NCBI GenBank assembly: GCA_019279435.1
Contig: JAAALK010000289.1
Coordinates: 90,489,023-90,553,022 of the forward strand
Origin: Zizania palustris
Taxonomy: Eukaryota; Streptophyta; Magnoliopsida; Poales; Poaceae
Length of the DNA stretch: 64,000 nucleotides
Reading direction: 5' to 3'
Of the stretch, positions 43,776 through 54,914 are shown in pieces. Below the pieces are notes generated by a model. The model ran no database searches, was not told where the DNA came from, and saw only the letters and a program-made list of their open reading frames with translations. A program made the position numbers and the translations under genes. Numbering within the stretch: the first letter of the stretch is position 1; each line of letters begins with the position of its first letter.

Positions 43776-44219
43776 ACCCTCCTATAGGAATATACAAGTA
43801 AATAATACAATTGGCCAAAATAGATAATGAGGGTCATCTTAATATCATTTTGCATTTCTCGACAAATATAATATGTTTGGCTATTCTAAGTGGTTCTTTT
43901 TTCTGAGCAAAGAAGAACTTGTTATTTTGAATTCTTGGGTTCAGGAATTCCTCTATAACTTAAATGACCCATTAAAAGCTTTTTTATTCTTTTAATTACT
44001 GATTTTTTTGTTGGATTTCACTCCACCCGCAGTTGGGAACCTATAATTCATTAGGTCTATAATGATGTTGGATGGGTTCCTAACAAGCTAGATTTTCGAT
44101 ATTTTGTTTCCTATTTTCCGGTGACTCTAGATACAAGTTTTAAATTTTGGATCTTTTTTTATTTAAGCCGCCTATCTCCTTCACTTGTTGTCATTTATCA
44201 TTCAATTATGGAAGCATAA
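43776..44219 (+). pseudogene. cemA: cemA 3' part after the LTR element
   Basis: cemA resumes as PIGIYK after 43780, followed by several stops and frameshifts. Recognisable pieces are ILNSWVQEFLYNLNDP-like sequence near 43927-43975, KFWIFFYLSRLSPSLVVIYH near 44145-44205 and the terminal MEA-stop at 44219. It is far more degraded than the 5' half on the other side of the insertion. Confidence 0.88.
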
Positions 44220-44443
44220 ACTCATCTGATCTCCTGATATTAATCAAATTAGCATCTTTCTTCCTTTAGAGAGAAATCCCATTTCCATTTTAGCAAAATT
44301 CTTTCTATTTCTACCTGCTCAAGGTATTCATCATTCCACTACAACTGTTGCAATAGAATGACAACAAACCTCTATATAGGGAACTAAATTAGCTTAGCTA
44401 CCTATCTAATTTATTGTAGAAATTCCAGGATCTGCGATTTTAC

Positions 44444-44631
44444 ATGTAAAATAGAAATATTTTTTCTCGGGTAGAGGAACAGATGACTCGATCGATTTTT
44501 GTATCGATCATGATATACGTAATAACTCAGACATCTATTTCAAATGCATATCCCATTTTTGTGTAGCAAGGTTATGAAAACCACCGAGAAGCAACTGGAT
44601 GAATTGTATGTGCCAATTGTCATTTAGCTAA
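44444..44631 (+). pseudogene. petA: petA 5' part, interrupted by a Helitron
   Basis: Cytochrome f of the thylakoid b6f complex. The start ATG is at 44444, codon 2 is TAA, the signal-peptide region (EEQMTRSIFVSIMIYVITQT) is readable, and the heme motif CANCH is preserved near 44610-44625. Further TAG stops precede and follow GYENHREATG. The frame is cut after host A at 44631 by a Helitron; it resumes with T at 48465. Confidence 0.93.
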
Positions 44632-45184
44632 CAAGCAATGAACTCATACTAACGCTACGATAAAAACCAAAATACTATAAATGTAATATGAAATATGTGC
44701 AATTTCATACTCTTTGTAAGAATTTTCTATATTTTAACTTCCTAAGAGTAGAAAAGTAAAATCTATACCTAAACAGCCTCCTGTGTTGTTAGTATGAATA
44801 AATAACATAACAATTTTTGTCAAACATACCTCCTGAGGGAACAAATCTGAATGCTTACAAAATATTCTGTCTCGGAGACCATTGTAACTGCCAAAATCAA
44901 TAATTGAAATGTCAATGAATGTTAATGGCAATTCAAACTACACCTACAAAAGAAAAACCTACATTCCGACCACGTCAGTGATCCTATGAATTGCACGTTC
45001 CCTGATCGGTGAGCCGACCAAGTATGCTTCAATCTCAGCCCTAGTCCTACAACTACACATAAAGGTTGTACAAGATTTGGAATGCCATCTCAAGAACATA
45101 TAAGCCATAGCATTCAGCGAGTTCAGAACTGGGGCAAATGCTATTAGAATGATAAAGGTTTCTCTCAAATGTAAGCGCTAAACA

Positions 45185-46440
45185 TACAAACCCATAGGCA
45201 GATTTCAGATGAAACATCCCGCACAAATACTCCAAGAGAAATAATAGGCAGTGACGTAAGAACAACATTGAAGAGCAGCCTGAGCGAATCATCATAAACA
45301 GATTGGCCAGAAAATCCAGCAAATGCCTCGAAGTAAAATATAGTAAGTCCAAAAGCAATATTCATGTAAAAGAAGTAGCAGATTTGCAGTCAATAAAAGA
45401 GGACTCGGTAGTAAGTACACTAAACTCTGGAAGCTGATAGAACGCAAGGTGTATCACAGAACAAGTCAAAAATGGTGCTCGCATGACAGTTATATCTTAC
45501 CCATACTGAAAAATCTATCTATCTTACCCCTTTTGCAGTTTGTCCTCTACTGCAGTTGCACCAACAAGGATGAGGCATCTTTCAATCAAATCTGAGGCTC
45601 ACTCGAGTTGCAATTCTCTATCAAGTCCAATAGAGGTCTTTCCTTTAAGAATCTCAGCATTCCTCGAGGAATACTCTAATTCCTCAAGGACTATGTACGA
45701 TAGAGCCAGAGTCCCCAAACCTGCCTCACCATAATCATTGAAATGGTTGCTCGTATTAGCTTCATATAATCTTCCATTTTTCACCAATCTTTCAAATATG
45801 ATACCGCAAAGTTCGGAAGAAAGAACAAAAGATAGCCTAGCTAAAGCATAAATAACTCATGCATGAGGCAATAAAAGTCAAAGTCAGTTGTAAACTGTGC
45901 AAGTTGATCGTTACTATTTTGACCTCCAAAATATCAAGATGTAAACAACTAACCCATCCATGTTGACACAAGTTCACCTAAAAAATTAAAACGCCAACTG
46001 GTACAAAATCATACCTATCTGCTCCTTTGCATTAAAACCCAACAGATTGAGAGCCTTGAACTCACTTAAATACCCCAATCAAGGATTAAGAAAATGCATA
46101 GATGTGGACAGGAACAATTAAAGATAAATGCAATAAGAAACCCTAATAAGGAACCTCTCAGTTATACCATAGAAGAGGTTGATTTCTCCCTGATAAAGAC
46201 ACTGGATTGTGTTCTCTTGAAAAATTCAAATCCAAATTCTCTGGTTATCACAAGAAAAGCCCCCTCATCTGGCGATTCTGCTTCATAGGAAAGAGCACCA
46301 ATTGCCTCATTCACCTCAGGAATTGCAGTGTGACAAAGAGCAAGTATCCTGAAGAACGGAAGAAATGTAGTACCTTGCCTTCTTTGTTGTCTCCAATAGA
46401 TAATCCACATGAACATGAATGAACCTAATCCTCATTCAGG
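45185..46440 (-). pseudogene. Captured P4-ATPase (aminophospholipid flippase, ALA3-like) exon fragments
   Basis: P4-ATPases flip phospholipids across membranes. Fragments in order on the minus strand are FFRILALCHTAIPEVNEAIG ... FEFFKRTQSSVFIREK (about 46380-46180); FKALNLLGFNAKEQ (about 46075-46030); ERLVKNGRLYEANTSNHFND ... LILVGATAVEDKLQKG (about 45810-45533, one stop), ending at a GTAAGA donor; and a C-terminal membrane piece NIAFGLTIFYFEAFAGFSGQ ... VFVRDVSSEICL (45365-45185). The phosphorylation-site region and the exons between nucleotide domain and C-terminal helices are missing. Intron-like spacers are kept, so capture was from genomic DNA. Confidence 0.88.
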
Positions 46441-46866
46441 TGCGTGTGGTTTATTATGGAAACCAGATGACCCAGTTAATTTATCTCCTTTTACTTCGAC
46501 TATTAAGAATGGTGGATAACTCCTAATCTGCAAAAAACATTTATGCCCAAGTTTTTACAAAAAAAATGAATCCACGGAGATGTAACAACTATAAATTAGT
46601 TTTTCTCTGACAACTCTAGAAGATTGTGTTAGCAATATTATAATTTGGTGAAATTCAAGTAAAATAAATGGGGATACCTAACAACATGGTAAATTGCATA
46701 CGAAGCTTGAACCACGAGAGCATGGAAGTGTTGTTAATTCAGTACAGATATAAAATAGATTTGTAAAATGGAGAAAATACATACGATGAATGAATACCTC
46801 ATAGTTTGTTGTCCTGCGTATAAGGTAATTTGGTGTTTCTATATCAGGGGTAATGTAAATCCGTAG
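46440..46866 (-). pseudogene. Captured SOUL heme-binding protein exon fragments
   Basis: Two exons with correct splice borders. The first is 46866-46798 (LRIYITPDIETPNYLIRRTT), between an AG acceptor and a GTATTC donor. The second starts at 46527 after TGCAG (IRSYPPFLIVEVKGDKLTGS) and runs to about 46440. The text TP-D-ETP-Y and the RSY-PF-VE--GDKL pattern match plant chloroplast-type SOUL proteins; assignment is by eye. It joins directly upstream of the flippase fragments on the same strand. Confidence 0.72.
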
Positions 46867-48463
46867 CTGCAAAGAATCAAAAGCTCCAGTTCAAAGATTT
46901 GTTTCAAACATGAAAAAGAGTATGTTTATGACAATATACATGCTTGAAGACATTTTATAGTCCTTCATATCATGAAGTTATGATACATTACTATTTAATG
47001 ATGATTTGGGTAAACTTATTTTGTTGTTGAGTTTTCTATATGGGAAAAACCTCTCCAACACTATGCTGAGAAGCATAAAATATTTAATCTTATATTTACA
47101 GAAAAGCACTGTGAATGGGAAAAACAAGAAAGTAATAACGAAGAACTCATGGGCACATCACAGAAACTACAAGTATATAGTGTTGTAACTTGATCAAGCG
47201 TGAACTATGGAAGCTAATTATAGATCTTTGGCTCAGGATGAATATGAATCATTGCGGTATAGGAAGAAGGGTATCTGGCGATGCATTACAACAACACTAA
47301 ACATTATTTTTAAAAAATGATATTTTGACACTCCAAAGATATGTACTTTATTTATTATAACACTCTTGAGATTGATATATAGGACCACCCGAATTAATGA
47401 AAGTGAGTCCGAATGTCAAAAATATGAAAGCCACTTCTTTGAAGAATCAAGATAGCAATAGTTAAAAATAAGCAGGCAACACAATGAAACTTAACACGGG
47501 AAAATTATCAGTTTAGCCGGCGGATGAACAGACGGGCGGATTGGACAATCTGGGTAAACTGGATGGGTAGCACGATGATGTGGGTTAGGGATCACCGGAG
47601 GGGAATAGACGAAAAAATGGTTGATACTTGATAGCTTGCACGAATGGAACGATGTATTAATCACTTATTGATTACCCCGTCAAATTACATACGCAAGCCC
47701 CCATGGCCCCATCGGGACTTTAGTGGCCACACTGCTCACATAGGTGTCCACCGGATTGCCGGAGAATCAAGTGGACGAACACCATTCCTCACACAGAAGC
47801 CACCGTAAGCAGAGTCCGCACAATGGCTGGCAGCACCAACCCCCGCCGAGCTCCGTCGCTGTCTAACCACGCCGCACTGCTAGAATGCACAAACACAAAC
47901 GCAAACCAATCTCACTGCATATGCAGCGCAGGGGGAGGGCGGCGACACGCGGGAGGAGGGAGGCGATGGGGAAGGACACATTTCATTACCGAGGCAGCAC
48001 GGCTGCCCATCCTTTGTTGACGACAGGTTCGAGCGAGGCATCGGGGAGGGAGACGGAGGCTGCGAGAATGTGGTGGTAGCGCGGAGGAGATAGGCGACCA
48101 GCAATGGCGCACAAGCGATAGGCGGCGGTGCAGAGACAGGACGCGACTAGCGGCATAGAAATCAGGGGACCCCAGGAACTAGTTGGGTTCCCTCCTCTGA
48201 CCACAATACATGGGAGGGAGGTGACGGGGAGGACGCAAGTGAGGGGCGGAGGCTATAGGTGGCGGGGTACAACGTGGAGTTATAGGGTTTATCATATAAA
48301 TAGTGGATACTATAAGCGGGATTAGCGGTGATGAGATGGTCTTTGCTGTTGGGCGGCGGGGAAGATAGAGAGAGGATGAGATTTAAAAAAAAGAAAAAGA
48401 AGGGCTGAGATTTCTTAGAACAATGTGTCCATTCTATAACTCGCCAATTATATACTATGGTAG
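46867..48463 (-). other. 5' region of the petA Helitron
   Basis: AT-rich from 46867 to about 47480, then GC-rich to about 48330, like a plant promoter, 5' UTR and first exon (pyrimidine-rich minus-strand stretches such as CTCATCCTCTCTCTATCTTC near 48370). It may be a third captured piece; no protein is recognisable. Confidence 0.45.
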
Positions 48464-48464
48464 A

Positions 48465-49237
48465 TAAAACTGTGGATATTGAAGTTCCCCAAGCTGTGCT
48501 CCCCGATACTGTATTTGAAGCAGTTCTTCCAATTCCTTATGATATGAAACTAAAACAAATTCTCGATAATGGGAAAAAGAAGGGTTGAATGTGGGTATTG
48601 TTCTTATTTTGCATGAGGGATTCGAATTAGCGCTGCCCAACTGTATTTCTCCTGAGTTGAAAGAAAAGATAGCAAATCTCTCATTTCAGAGTTATCACCC
48701 CAATAAAAATATATTCTTGTGATAGGCCTTGTTCCCGCTAAGAAGTACAGTGAAATCGTCTTTCCCATTCTTACTCCCGACCCTGCTATGAAGAAAGACG
48801 TTCATTTCTTAAAATACCCCATATATGTAGGGGGAAACCGAGGAAGGGGATAAATCTATCCTGATGGTAGCAAGAGTAACAATACGGTCTATAATGCAAC
48901 GTCAACAGGTGTAGTAAGAAAAACACGGCGTAGAGACAAGGGGGGATATGAAATATCCATAGTCGATGCATCGGATGGACGCCAAGTGATTGATCTTATA
49001 CCTCCCGGTCCAGAACTTCTTGTTTCAGAGGGGGAATCCATTAAGCTTGATCAACCATTAACAAGCAATCCTAATGTGGGAGGGTTTGGTCAGGGGGATG
49101 CAGAAATAGTGCTTCAGGATCCATTACGCGTTCAAGGCCTTTTGTTCTTCTTCGCATCTGTTATTTTGGCACAAGTTTTTTTGGTTCTCAAAAAGAAACA
49201 GTTTGAAAAGGTTCAATTGTACGAAATGAATTTTTAG
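48465..49237 (+). pseudogene. petA: petA 3' part after the Helitron
   Basis: Resumes as TVDIEVPQAVLPDTVFEAVL, then frameshifts near 48580 and 48840 break the lumenal domain. From about 48960 the frame is clean to the end (VIDLIPPGPELLVSEGESIK ... VFLVLKKKQFEKVQLYEMNF), including the C-terminal membrane anchor. It confirms that petA was one gene before the Helitron inserted. Confidence 0.93.
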
Positions 49238-49955
49238 GTCCGGGGATTTCTTACCATCAAGTTGGTAAAAAGCCGCGATTTATTGGCGATTGCTAGAGTT
49301 CTCTATGATCCATTTTGGAAATCTTTTTTTTGTTTAGACTATTTTTTGTTTGCAAGATGTCTAGAATTCCTTATTTCTATCTCATACAAAAGAGGAGAAT
49401 CCAAGGCAAAGGCGAGAACAATAAAAGGAACAAATCCTTTTAGGAGGGATTGCTGGTCTTCTTAATCCTTTCTTGGGCACAAGAAAAAGGCAAAAAAGCC
49501 TTTTTCTTGTGTCGATTCTTCTTGTATCGAAATAAGAATCTTGTTTCTTCCTATTTTGCAAAGATCACTATTTCATCTTTATTTGTGTCTATCTATTGGA
49601 CCTCTTTTACTTAGGTTCAGTCGAGGTAGTGGACAAATAGAGGGAAAGAAAATATGGCGAGGGACATATTTTTTGTGAGCAAATAGAATTGCTTGACTTG
49701 TTCAATTAAGTTCAATTTAGAACTTACAGAATTTTTGCAAAAAAAAGTATACTCTTACATTGAAGGATGTTTTTTATTTTTAGTCTAGTTGAGTAGTTTT
49801 GATTAAGGCTTTATTAGTTTATTGTTGTAAATTCAATCAATGATTTACATGATACTTCCTCCTTGGAATAAAATATTGGATCCTCGATCGATCCCTTCTT
49901 TATTCTCTCTTCATAAAAGTGAATCAATTTCTGTGAAACCAAGTAGGGTTACACT
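49238..49955. other. Plastid petA-psbJ spacer and right end of the NUPT
   Basis: AT-rich plastid-like sequence without a gene. A hairpin-like repeat (aaaaaggc / gcctttttcttgt) is near 49484-49510. The transition to nuclear sequence is near 49930-49970; I cannot fix the exact base by eye. Confidence 0.6.
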
Positions 49956-50804
49956 GTGGTTTTTATCTTGGTGATTAGTGATTGAAAATTTTGCTCGATC
50001 TGGAGTGATGCGTGAGTGGTGGTTTGCTTGCATCGATGGGATCGATATGTGAGTGGAGATTGTGTGCTGAGGGGATCGTTGTGCGTCGCGTTTTGTGTTT
50101 TGGCTTGTCTCATGTGTGCAGGATGGAGATGCTAGCCAACTATCAATGGCGGGTGATCAAGGGTCAAGCGGGGAGCTTGATGCCAGAGGATCAAGGAGGC
50201 CGGGTGAAGTTTGAGATGATCTCAGGAGTACAAGTGGAGATAGAGCAAGACATGGACAGACGGATGATCAAGACAACATGACGACCAAGTAAGCGAAAGG
50301 GAGGCCAGTGCAAGTGATCAGGCGGCTCGAGAGGATCGAGAGTGAGAGAGACTTGTTGGCGGTCGAGTTCACAGATTGGTGTCACGTGTCGACGATCGGG
50401 AAGGCTTTGTCAGTTTCGTCTAAAAACCGTCGTATCATAAAATGTTTTTAAATTCCAATAAATAGGAGTTTATTTGTCCGTGTTAGTCGTCTAGATTGAG
50501 TGTAATCTTTTAGTATTTTTCGGAATTCTTCATTCCGAAAAAATATTAAAAGAATAGGTTTAAAGTTGTAATAAATTAGGAGTATACTTTTGTGTATTTT
50601 TCAGAATTATTAATTCTGAAAACACGTAAGGGTATTTAGGTAAATACTTTATCATTAAACCCTAATGGCATTTTGGGAAATACCTTAATGGGCTTGCCTA
50701 TATAAAGGACTCCATGCCTAGGGGATTAGGTGAACCTTTGGCTGAGCTTTTGGGGGCTGAGTAGTGTATCCAGAAATTTTATTTTACATTAAAATCCAAG
50801 GTTT
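49956..50804 (+). other. Unclassified nuclear sequence with TATA and two hairpins
   Basis: This may be part of an LTR or a plant promoter. TATATAAAGG is at about 50699-50708. Two related hairpins are tttttcggaat/attccgaaaaa (50516-50542) and ttttcagaatt/aattctgaaaa (50597-50622). A short frame near 50122-50280 has no recognisable match. It is cut at 50805 by the CACTA element. Confidence 0.5.
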
Positions 50805-50975
50805 CACTACAGGAAAATGAGATATTTTCGTCGGCATTTTGAAAAGCTGACGGAAGTTATTTAACTTCCGTCGGCCTGAAGTAGCCGACGTAAATTCCTT
50901 AACTTCCGTCGGCCACCAGTAAAGCCGACGAAAGTTATTTAACTTCCGTCGGCTTTAATGGTGGCCGACGAAAGT
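50805..50975 (+). repeat. CACTA 5' terminal and subterminal repeats
   Basis: Terminal CACTACAGGAAAATGAGATA is followed by at least six copies of a cttccgtcggc-type motif, alternating with its reverse complement. These are presumed binding sites for the element's own protein. Confidence 0.9.
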
Positions 50976-52209
50976 TAAGGGAATAAATATCCCCAACCAC
51001 GCTCGCGCATATAGGAAACCTAATCCCTATACACGCGCGCGCCCTAGCCCATTTCGATCCTTCTGCCGCCGCCGCCGCAGGCCGCCGCCCGCCGGTGCCT
51101 TGCCGACCCCGAGCGGCCGCCCGCTGCGGCCCGCCCCCACCGCCCGCCCCCACCGCCGCAGGCCGCCGCCGCCGTGCCCCCGGCCGCCGGCCCCCGGCCA
51201 CTGCCCATGCCTCCAGCCGCGCCAGCCGCCCACGCCGGTGACCACCGCCGTCCATCCCGGCACCCCACCGCCGCCACCATTCGCCCATCACCCGCCGACC
51301 GTAGCCGTCGCCGCCGTCATTCCCAAGTAATTTTTACCCCATAATGTCCTCTCTTTTTTGTGGTTGAATTGGATCAATTTTGTAAATTGTGATTGAATTG
51401 AATTGTTATTTTTTTGTGAAATGTGAATCGTGAATTGATTTATGAATTTAGACTTAGCTTGTAATGAATTTTTTAATATGTTGTCATGTTGTAATGAATT
51501 GATTTGTAAATTTTGACTTGTAAAGAAACTATGCGATTTTCATACGTAATATATGGTGTCATGCATAGTTGTTATGGCATCACCATATCGTCGCCATAGC
51601 GTCTCCATATTGCCGTGGCGGAAATCTGCAATTCGCCCAAGTGTCTATGGTGGGCGCCATAGGTGTGTGGTGCCTGCCATATGAAGGCGCGACGAGGGCA
51701 TGGCAATGGCGCAGCGAGGGCTCGACAGGGCATGGCAAGGGCGCGGCGGGCCGCGGCGAGGGCATGGCGAGGGCATGGAGGGGCCACGGCGATGATGTGG
51801 CGAGGTCAGATCTGGCCAACCAGTGCACTAGTGTAGAAAATGGGGAAGAGAAGAGGAGGGAGAGGAGAAGTGTGGTGGCTGGAGAGGGGGTTGAGAGAGA
51901 GAGGTAGTGGGGAGAAGTTAGGGTTTAGAAATGGGCTTTAAATGAGCTGAAATTTAAATGGGTTGTGTGGTAAAATTTAAATATATATGTGCTATTAATT
52001 ATATTCTTGTATTGATTTGTAGTTTGTTGGTGATTTCATTGGGTGATTAGTATTATATATATATTCTTTTCGTATGCAATTATTTATTTGACACCAACGT
52101 AAATAGTGTAACGAAACCTATGCGTCACCTGTTTCGGACCAACATGTCTCACACGTGTCATGCGTGTGAGATCTGTAGGTCCAGAATTATCCCTTTTTGG
52201 ATAGCCTCG
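50976..52209. other. CACTA 5' region, GC-rich leader
   Basis: 51040-51330 is GCC-repeat-rich with long low-complexity frames on both strands; 51560-51830 has a gagggcatggc-type repeat. No gene is called. It probably contains the promoter and first untranslated exon of the transposase gene. Confidence 0.5.
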
Positions 52210-52393
52210 GAGTGGGTGACAGAGCGTGGTCTTTATGATGAGTCATGAGTCTGAACGAGATTTCAGTGACATAACCTTGTTGTTCTCCATTGCACCACTA
52301 TCAGGCGTGCAATTGGAGAACAACGGGGTTATGCTGCTTAAATTTCGTTCTGACTCATGGCTCGTCATAAATACCACGTTCTGTCGGTCACTC
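52210..52393. repeat. Long imperfect inverted repeat (about 85-nt arms)
   Basis: Arms 52210-52294 and 52304-52393 pair at about 80 percent with a loop of about 10 nt. Paired examples are cataaccttgttgttctcc with its complement ggagaacaacggggttatg, and tgagtcatgagtctgaacga with tcgttctgactcatggctcg. An RNA through this would fold into a long hairpin like a young miRNA or siRNA precursor. It lies just upstream of the transposase frame. Confidence 0.88.
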
Positions 52394-52454
52394 TTGCGTG
52401 GGTTTAGGACCTATCTTTTCCTATAGACATAGGGACATGGTATGTAGAAAACGT

Positions 52455-54804
52455 CTAGTACTTATGATGCATTCTCGATTAAATGAATGTTTTGCCTTTA
52501 GACTGGCTAAAGACGACCGACGATGGATGTATAGTGGTTGGATGAAAAGTGGAGCTCACACGAGGGAGTGGGTAATCAACGCTGAGAAATTTGTTGATCG
52601 TGCATTCGCTTTGACAACAAACACTGGCGTGAGGTGCCCATGCATGAAGTGCAGAAATTCTCGTTGGTAAGACAAGAGGACGTTGTCATTGCATATTTGC
52701 AAATATGGTTTTGTGCCAGGTTATGAAGTTTGGACTTTTCACGGCGAGACAGGCCGTGAAAAAACAGTATTAGTAGTGGAACAAGAAGATGATAGCGTTG
52801 ATGACGATAGGATGGATGAGATGCTTGATGCTATACGACCAGAGTTTGAATCAAACCCTGAGGATCCTCCAACACTGGAGGTTCAAAAGTTTTTCGACAT
52901 CCTTCGAGCTTCAGAAGAGTCGTTGCATGAGCACACCACCGTAAGCGTTCTCACTTTCGTGACCCGTCTTATGGCCATTAAGTCAAAGTTTGCATTTTCC
53001 AACAATTGTTATAAGGAGCTCTTGAATCTGATCAGCGATATCCTTCTTAAGAACCATAAGGTGCCGAAATACATATACCAGTCAAAGAAAATGCTTTCTG
53101 CTCTTGGTATGGAATATGAGAAGATTGATGTGTGCCGAGATAATTGTATGCTTTTCTGGAAAGAACATAGTAATGAGGTGAAATGCTTAAAATGTGGTAA
53201 ACTGAGATTCGTAGAGGTCGTAAAAGAATGAAAAAGAGAAGGTGACGACAGAGGTTGCTCATAAGCAACTTCGTTACATGCCTCTTACACCTCAGGTGAA
53301 ACGATTGTTTCTCTCAAAGAAAACCGCTAGACATATGCGATGGTATAAAAAAGGTGTACGTGAGAATAATCAAGTAATGGTGCACCCATCTGATGGTGAG
53401 TCATGGAAGACTCTAGATGATTTTGATGCAGACTTTGCTAGTGATGCAAGGAATGTTCGCATCAGGTTGAAAATAGATGGATTCACGCCTTTCAATGTAA
53501 CCGCATCGTCGTACTCTTATTGGCCTATGTTTGCTATTCCATACAACCTTCCACCTTCGTTTTGTATGAAATATGAATTTATGTTCGTGTGTCTCATTAT
53601 ACCCGGTCTAGAGCATCCTGGAACACAGCTAAACGTGATGCTGAAGCCCTTAATTGAAGATTTGAAATAATTGTGGAAAGGAGTTGAAGCATATGACTAT
53701 GACCAGAAGCAAAAATTCAATCTTCGAGTTGCGTATCTGTGGTCGGTCCATGATTTTCCGGCATACGGTATTTTTTCTAGTTGGAGTTGTCATGGAAGGT
53801 TGACATGTCCGATATCTGTGAAGGACACAGATTGTTTCCGTCTAAACTTCGGGGGAAAGATTTGTTACTTTGATTGTCATAGATGCTTTTTGCCCTTGAA
53901 TCACCCATTTAAGTTACAGAGGAACAATTTCAAGAAGGACAATATTATTGTAAAGGGACCACCAAGGCATTTAAATGGTAGAGAAATCGCTGATATGCTG
54001 AATGAGTTGGTCCTTAATGAAAATGAGGATGGATTTGTAGGATTCGGAACCGAACATAATTGGACCCACATATGTGGCCTATGGGAACTGTCGTATGTCA
54101 AATCACTAATTCTGATGCACAACATTGACGTTATGCATCAGGAACGTATTAGTGCCAAAAGTTATGGTCGCTATGATGTTAATGGTTTCCGCTTCCGTTC
54201 AACTATTTTTGAAGCATATCGACCTCTAGCAGCAACAACTAATACTGGAGTTGTTACAAGGGTCGTTGATGGACTAGGACACGAAACTATGTATTATAGA
54301 ATCATCAAAAATATAATCGAGTACAATTTTACCGGGAATAAGGAGATTAAAGTAGTCTTCTTCGATTGTGATTGGTTTGACCCTAAACATGGTACTCGAG
54401 AAAACCAATTTGGGATGGTTGAAGTCAAACATGTGGAACGATTATGTGGTTGCGATAATTTTGTCCTTGCTCACCAAGTCGAGCAGGTGTATTATATGTC
54501 GTACCCATGTGAAAAACTAAGTGCTTGGTGGGTAGTCTACAAATTGAATCCTAGGGAACGTCTACACACCCCTAGTGATGGCTCTTATCAATTGGAGGTT
54601 GAAGAGGTCGATGAGATTTACCAAGATGATGAATTGCTGACTTCGTTTAATGTAGAGTCAGAATCGCCAGTAGATTCTTTTCTCGGCGATTCTAATGATG
54701 TAGCAGTTCCCGAGAAAAGGAAACACCAACATAAGAAGAAAAAAGTAACATGGCGTGCTTTGGGGAGAAAAGGACAAATTGATCCTGATTTTGATGATAA
54801 TTGA
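52455..54804 (+). pseudogene. TNP2-like CACTA transposase with internal deletion
   Basis: Domains in order: transposase-associated (DDRRWMYSGWMKSG ... CPCMKCRNSRW, 52510-52667); TNP2 N-terminal part (RASEESLHEHTTVSVLTFVT ... NCMLFWKEHSNEVKCLKCGK, 52905-53210); core (GFTPFNVTASSYSYWPMFAI, YDYDQKQKFNLRVAYLWSVH, SWSCHGRLTCPISVKDTDCF) to LILMHNIDVMHQER at 54150. The next residue jumps to SYGRYDVNGFRFRSTIFEAY, the DUF4216-type C-terminal domain, so the middle and DUF4218 part is deleted. Stops at 52668 and 53668 and a frameshift near 53232 add to the damage. Confidence 0.9.
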
Positions 54805-54914
54805 CAAGTAATTGTTTTCATACATGCATATGTAATATACTTCATATTACATGTTTTTTCATATGTTCAAACCTTCTTTACTAATAAATGCTCGTTTGTG
54901 CTTGTTTTGAACAG

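Larger units (their letters stand above)
44632..48464 (-). mobile_element. Non-autonomous Helitron carrying two captured gene fragments, inserted in petA
   Basis: 3833 bp. On the minus strand it begins TCTACCATAGTATATAATTGG at 48464 and ends ...GTTCATTGCTTG at 44632. Removing it rejoins petA as gctaa|taaaactgtgg, an exact A|T junction with no duplicated or missing bases, which is the Helitron insertion rule. The 3' end CTTG is one base off CTRR, and the region before it (CGTAGCGTTAGTATGAG) looks like a decayed grass Helitron 3' end. There is no Rep-helicase. Inside are exon fragments of a SOUL protein and of a P4-ATPase, both on the minus strand. Confidence 0.82.

Noticed and set aside
44632..48464. 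Pack-MULE as carrier of the captured fragments
   Set aside because: No terminal inverted repeats and no good 9-bp duplication; the exact A|T junction fits a Helitron better.
13265..49955. Window as a plastome contig or as mitochondrial DNA with plastid inserts
   Set aside because: Helitrons, CACTA and gypsy LTR elements with clean junctions inside atpB, cemA and petA are nuclear features. I see no mitochondrial gene.
51027..51330. Overlapping frames in the GCC-rich CACTA leader
   Set aside because: Composition alone keeps all frames open; no recognisable protein.
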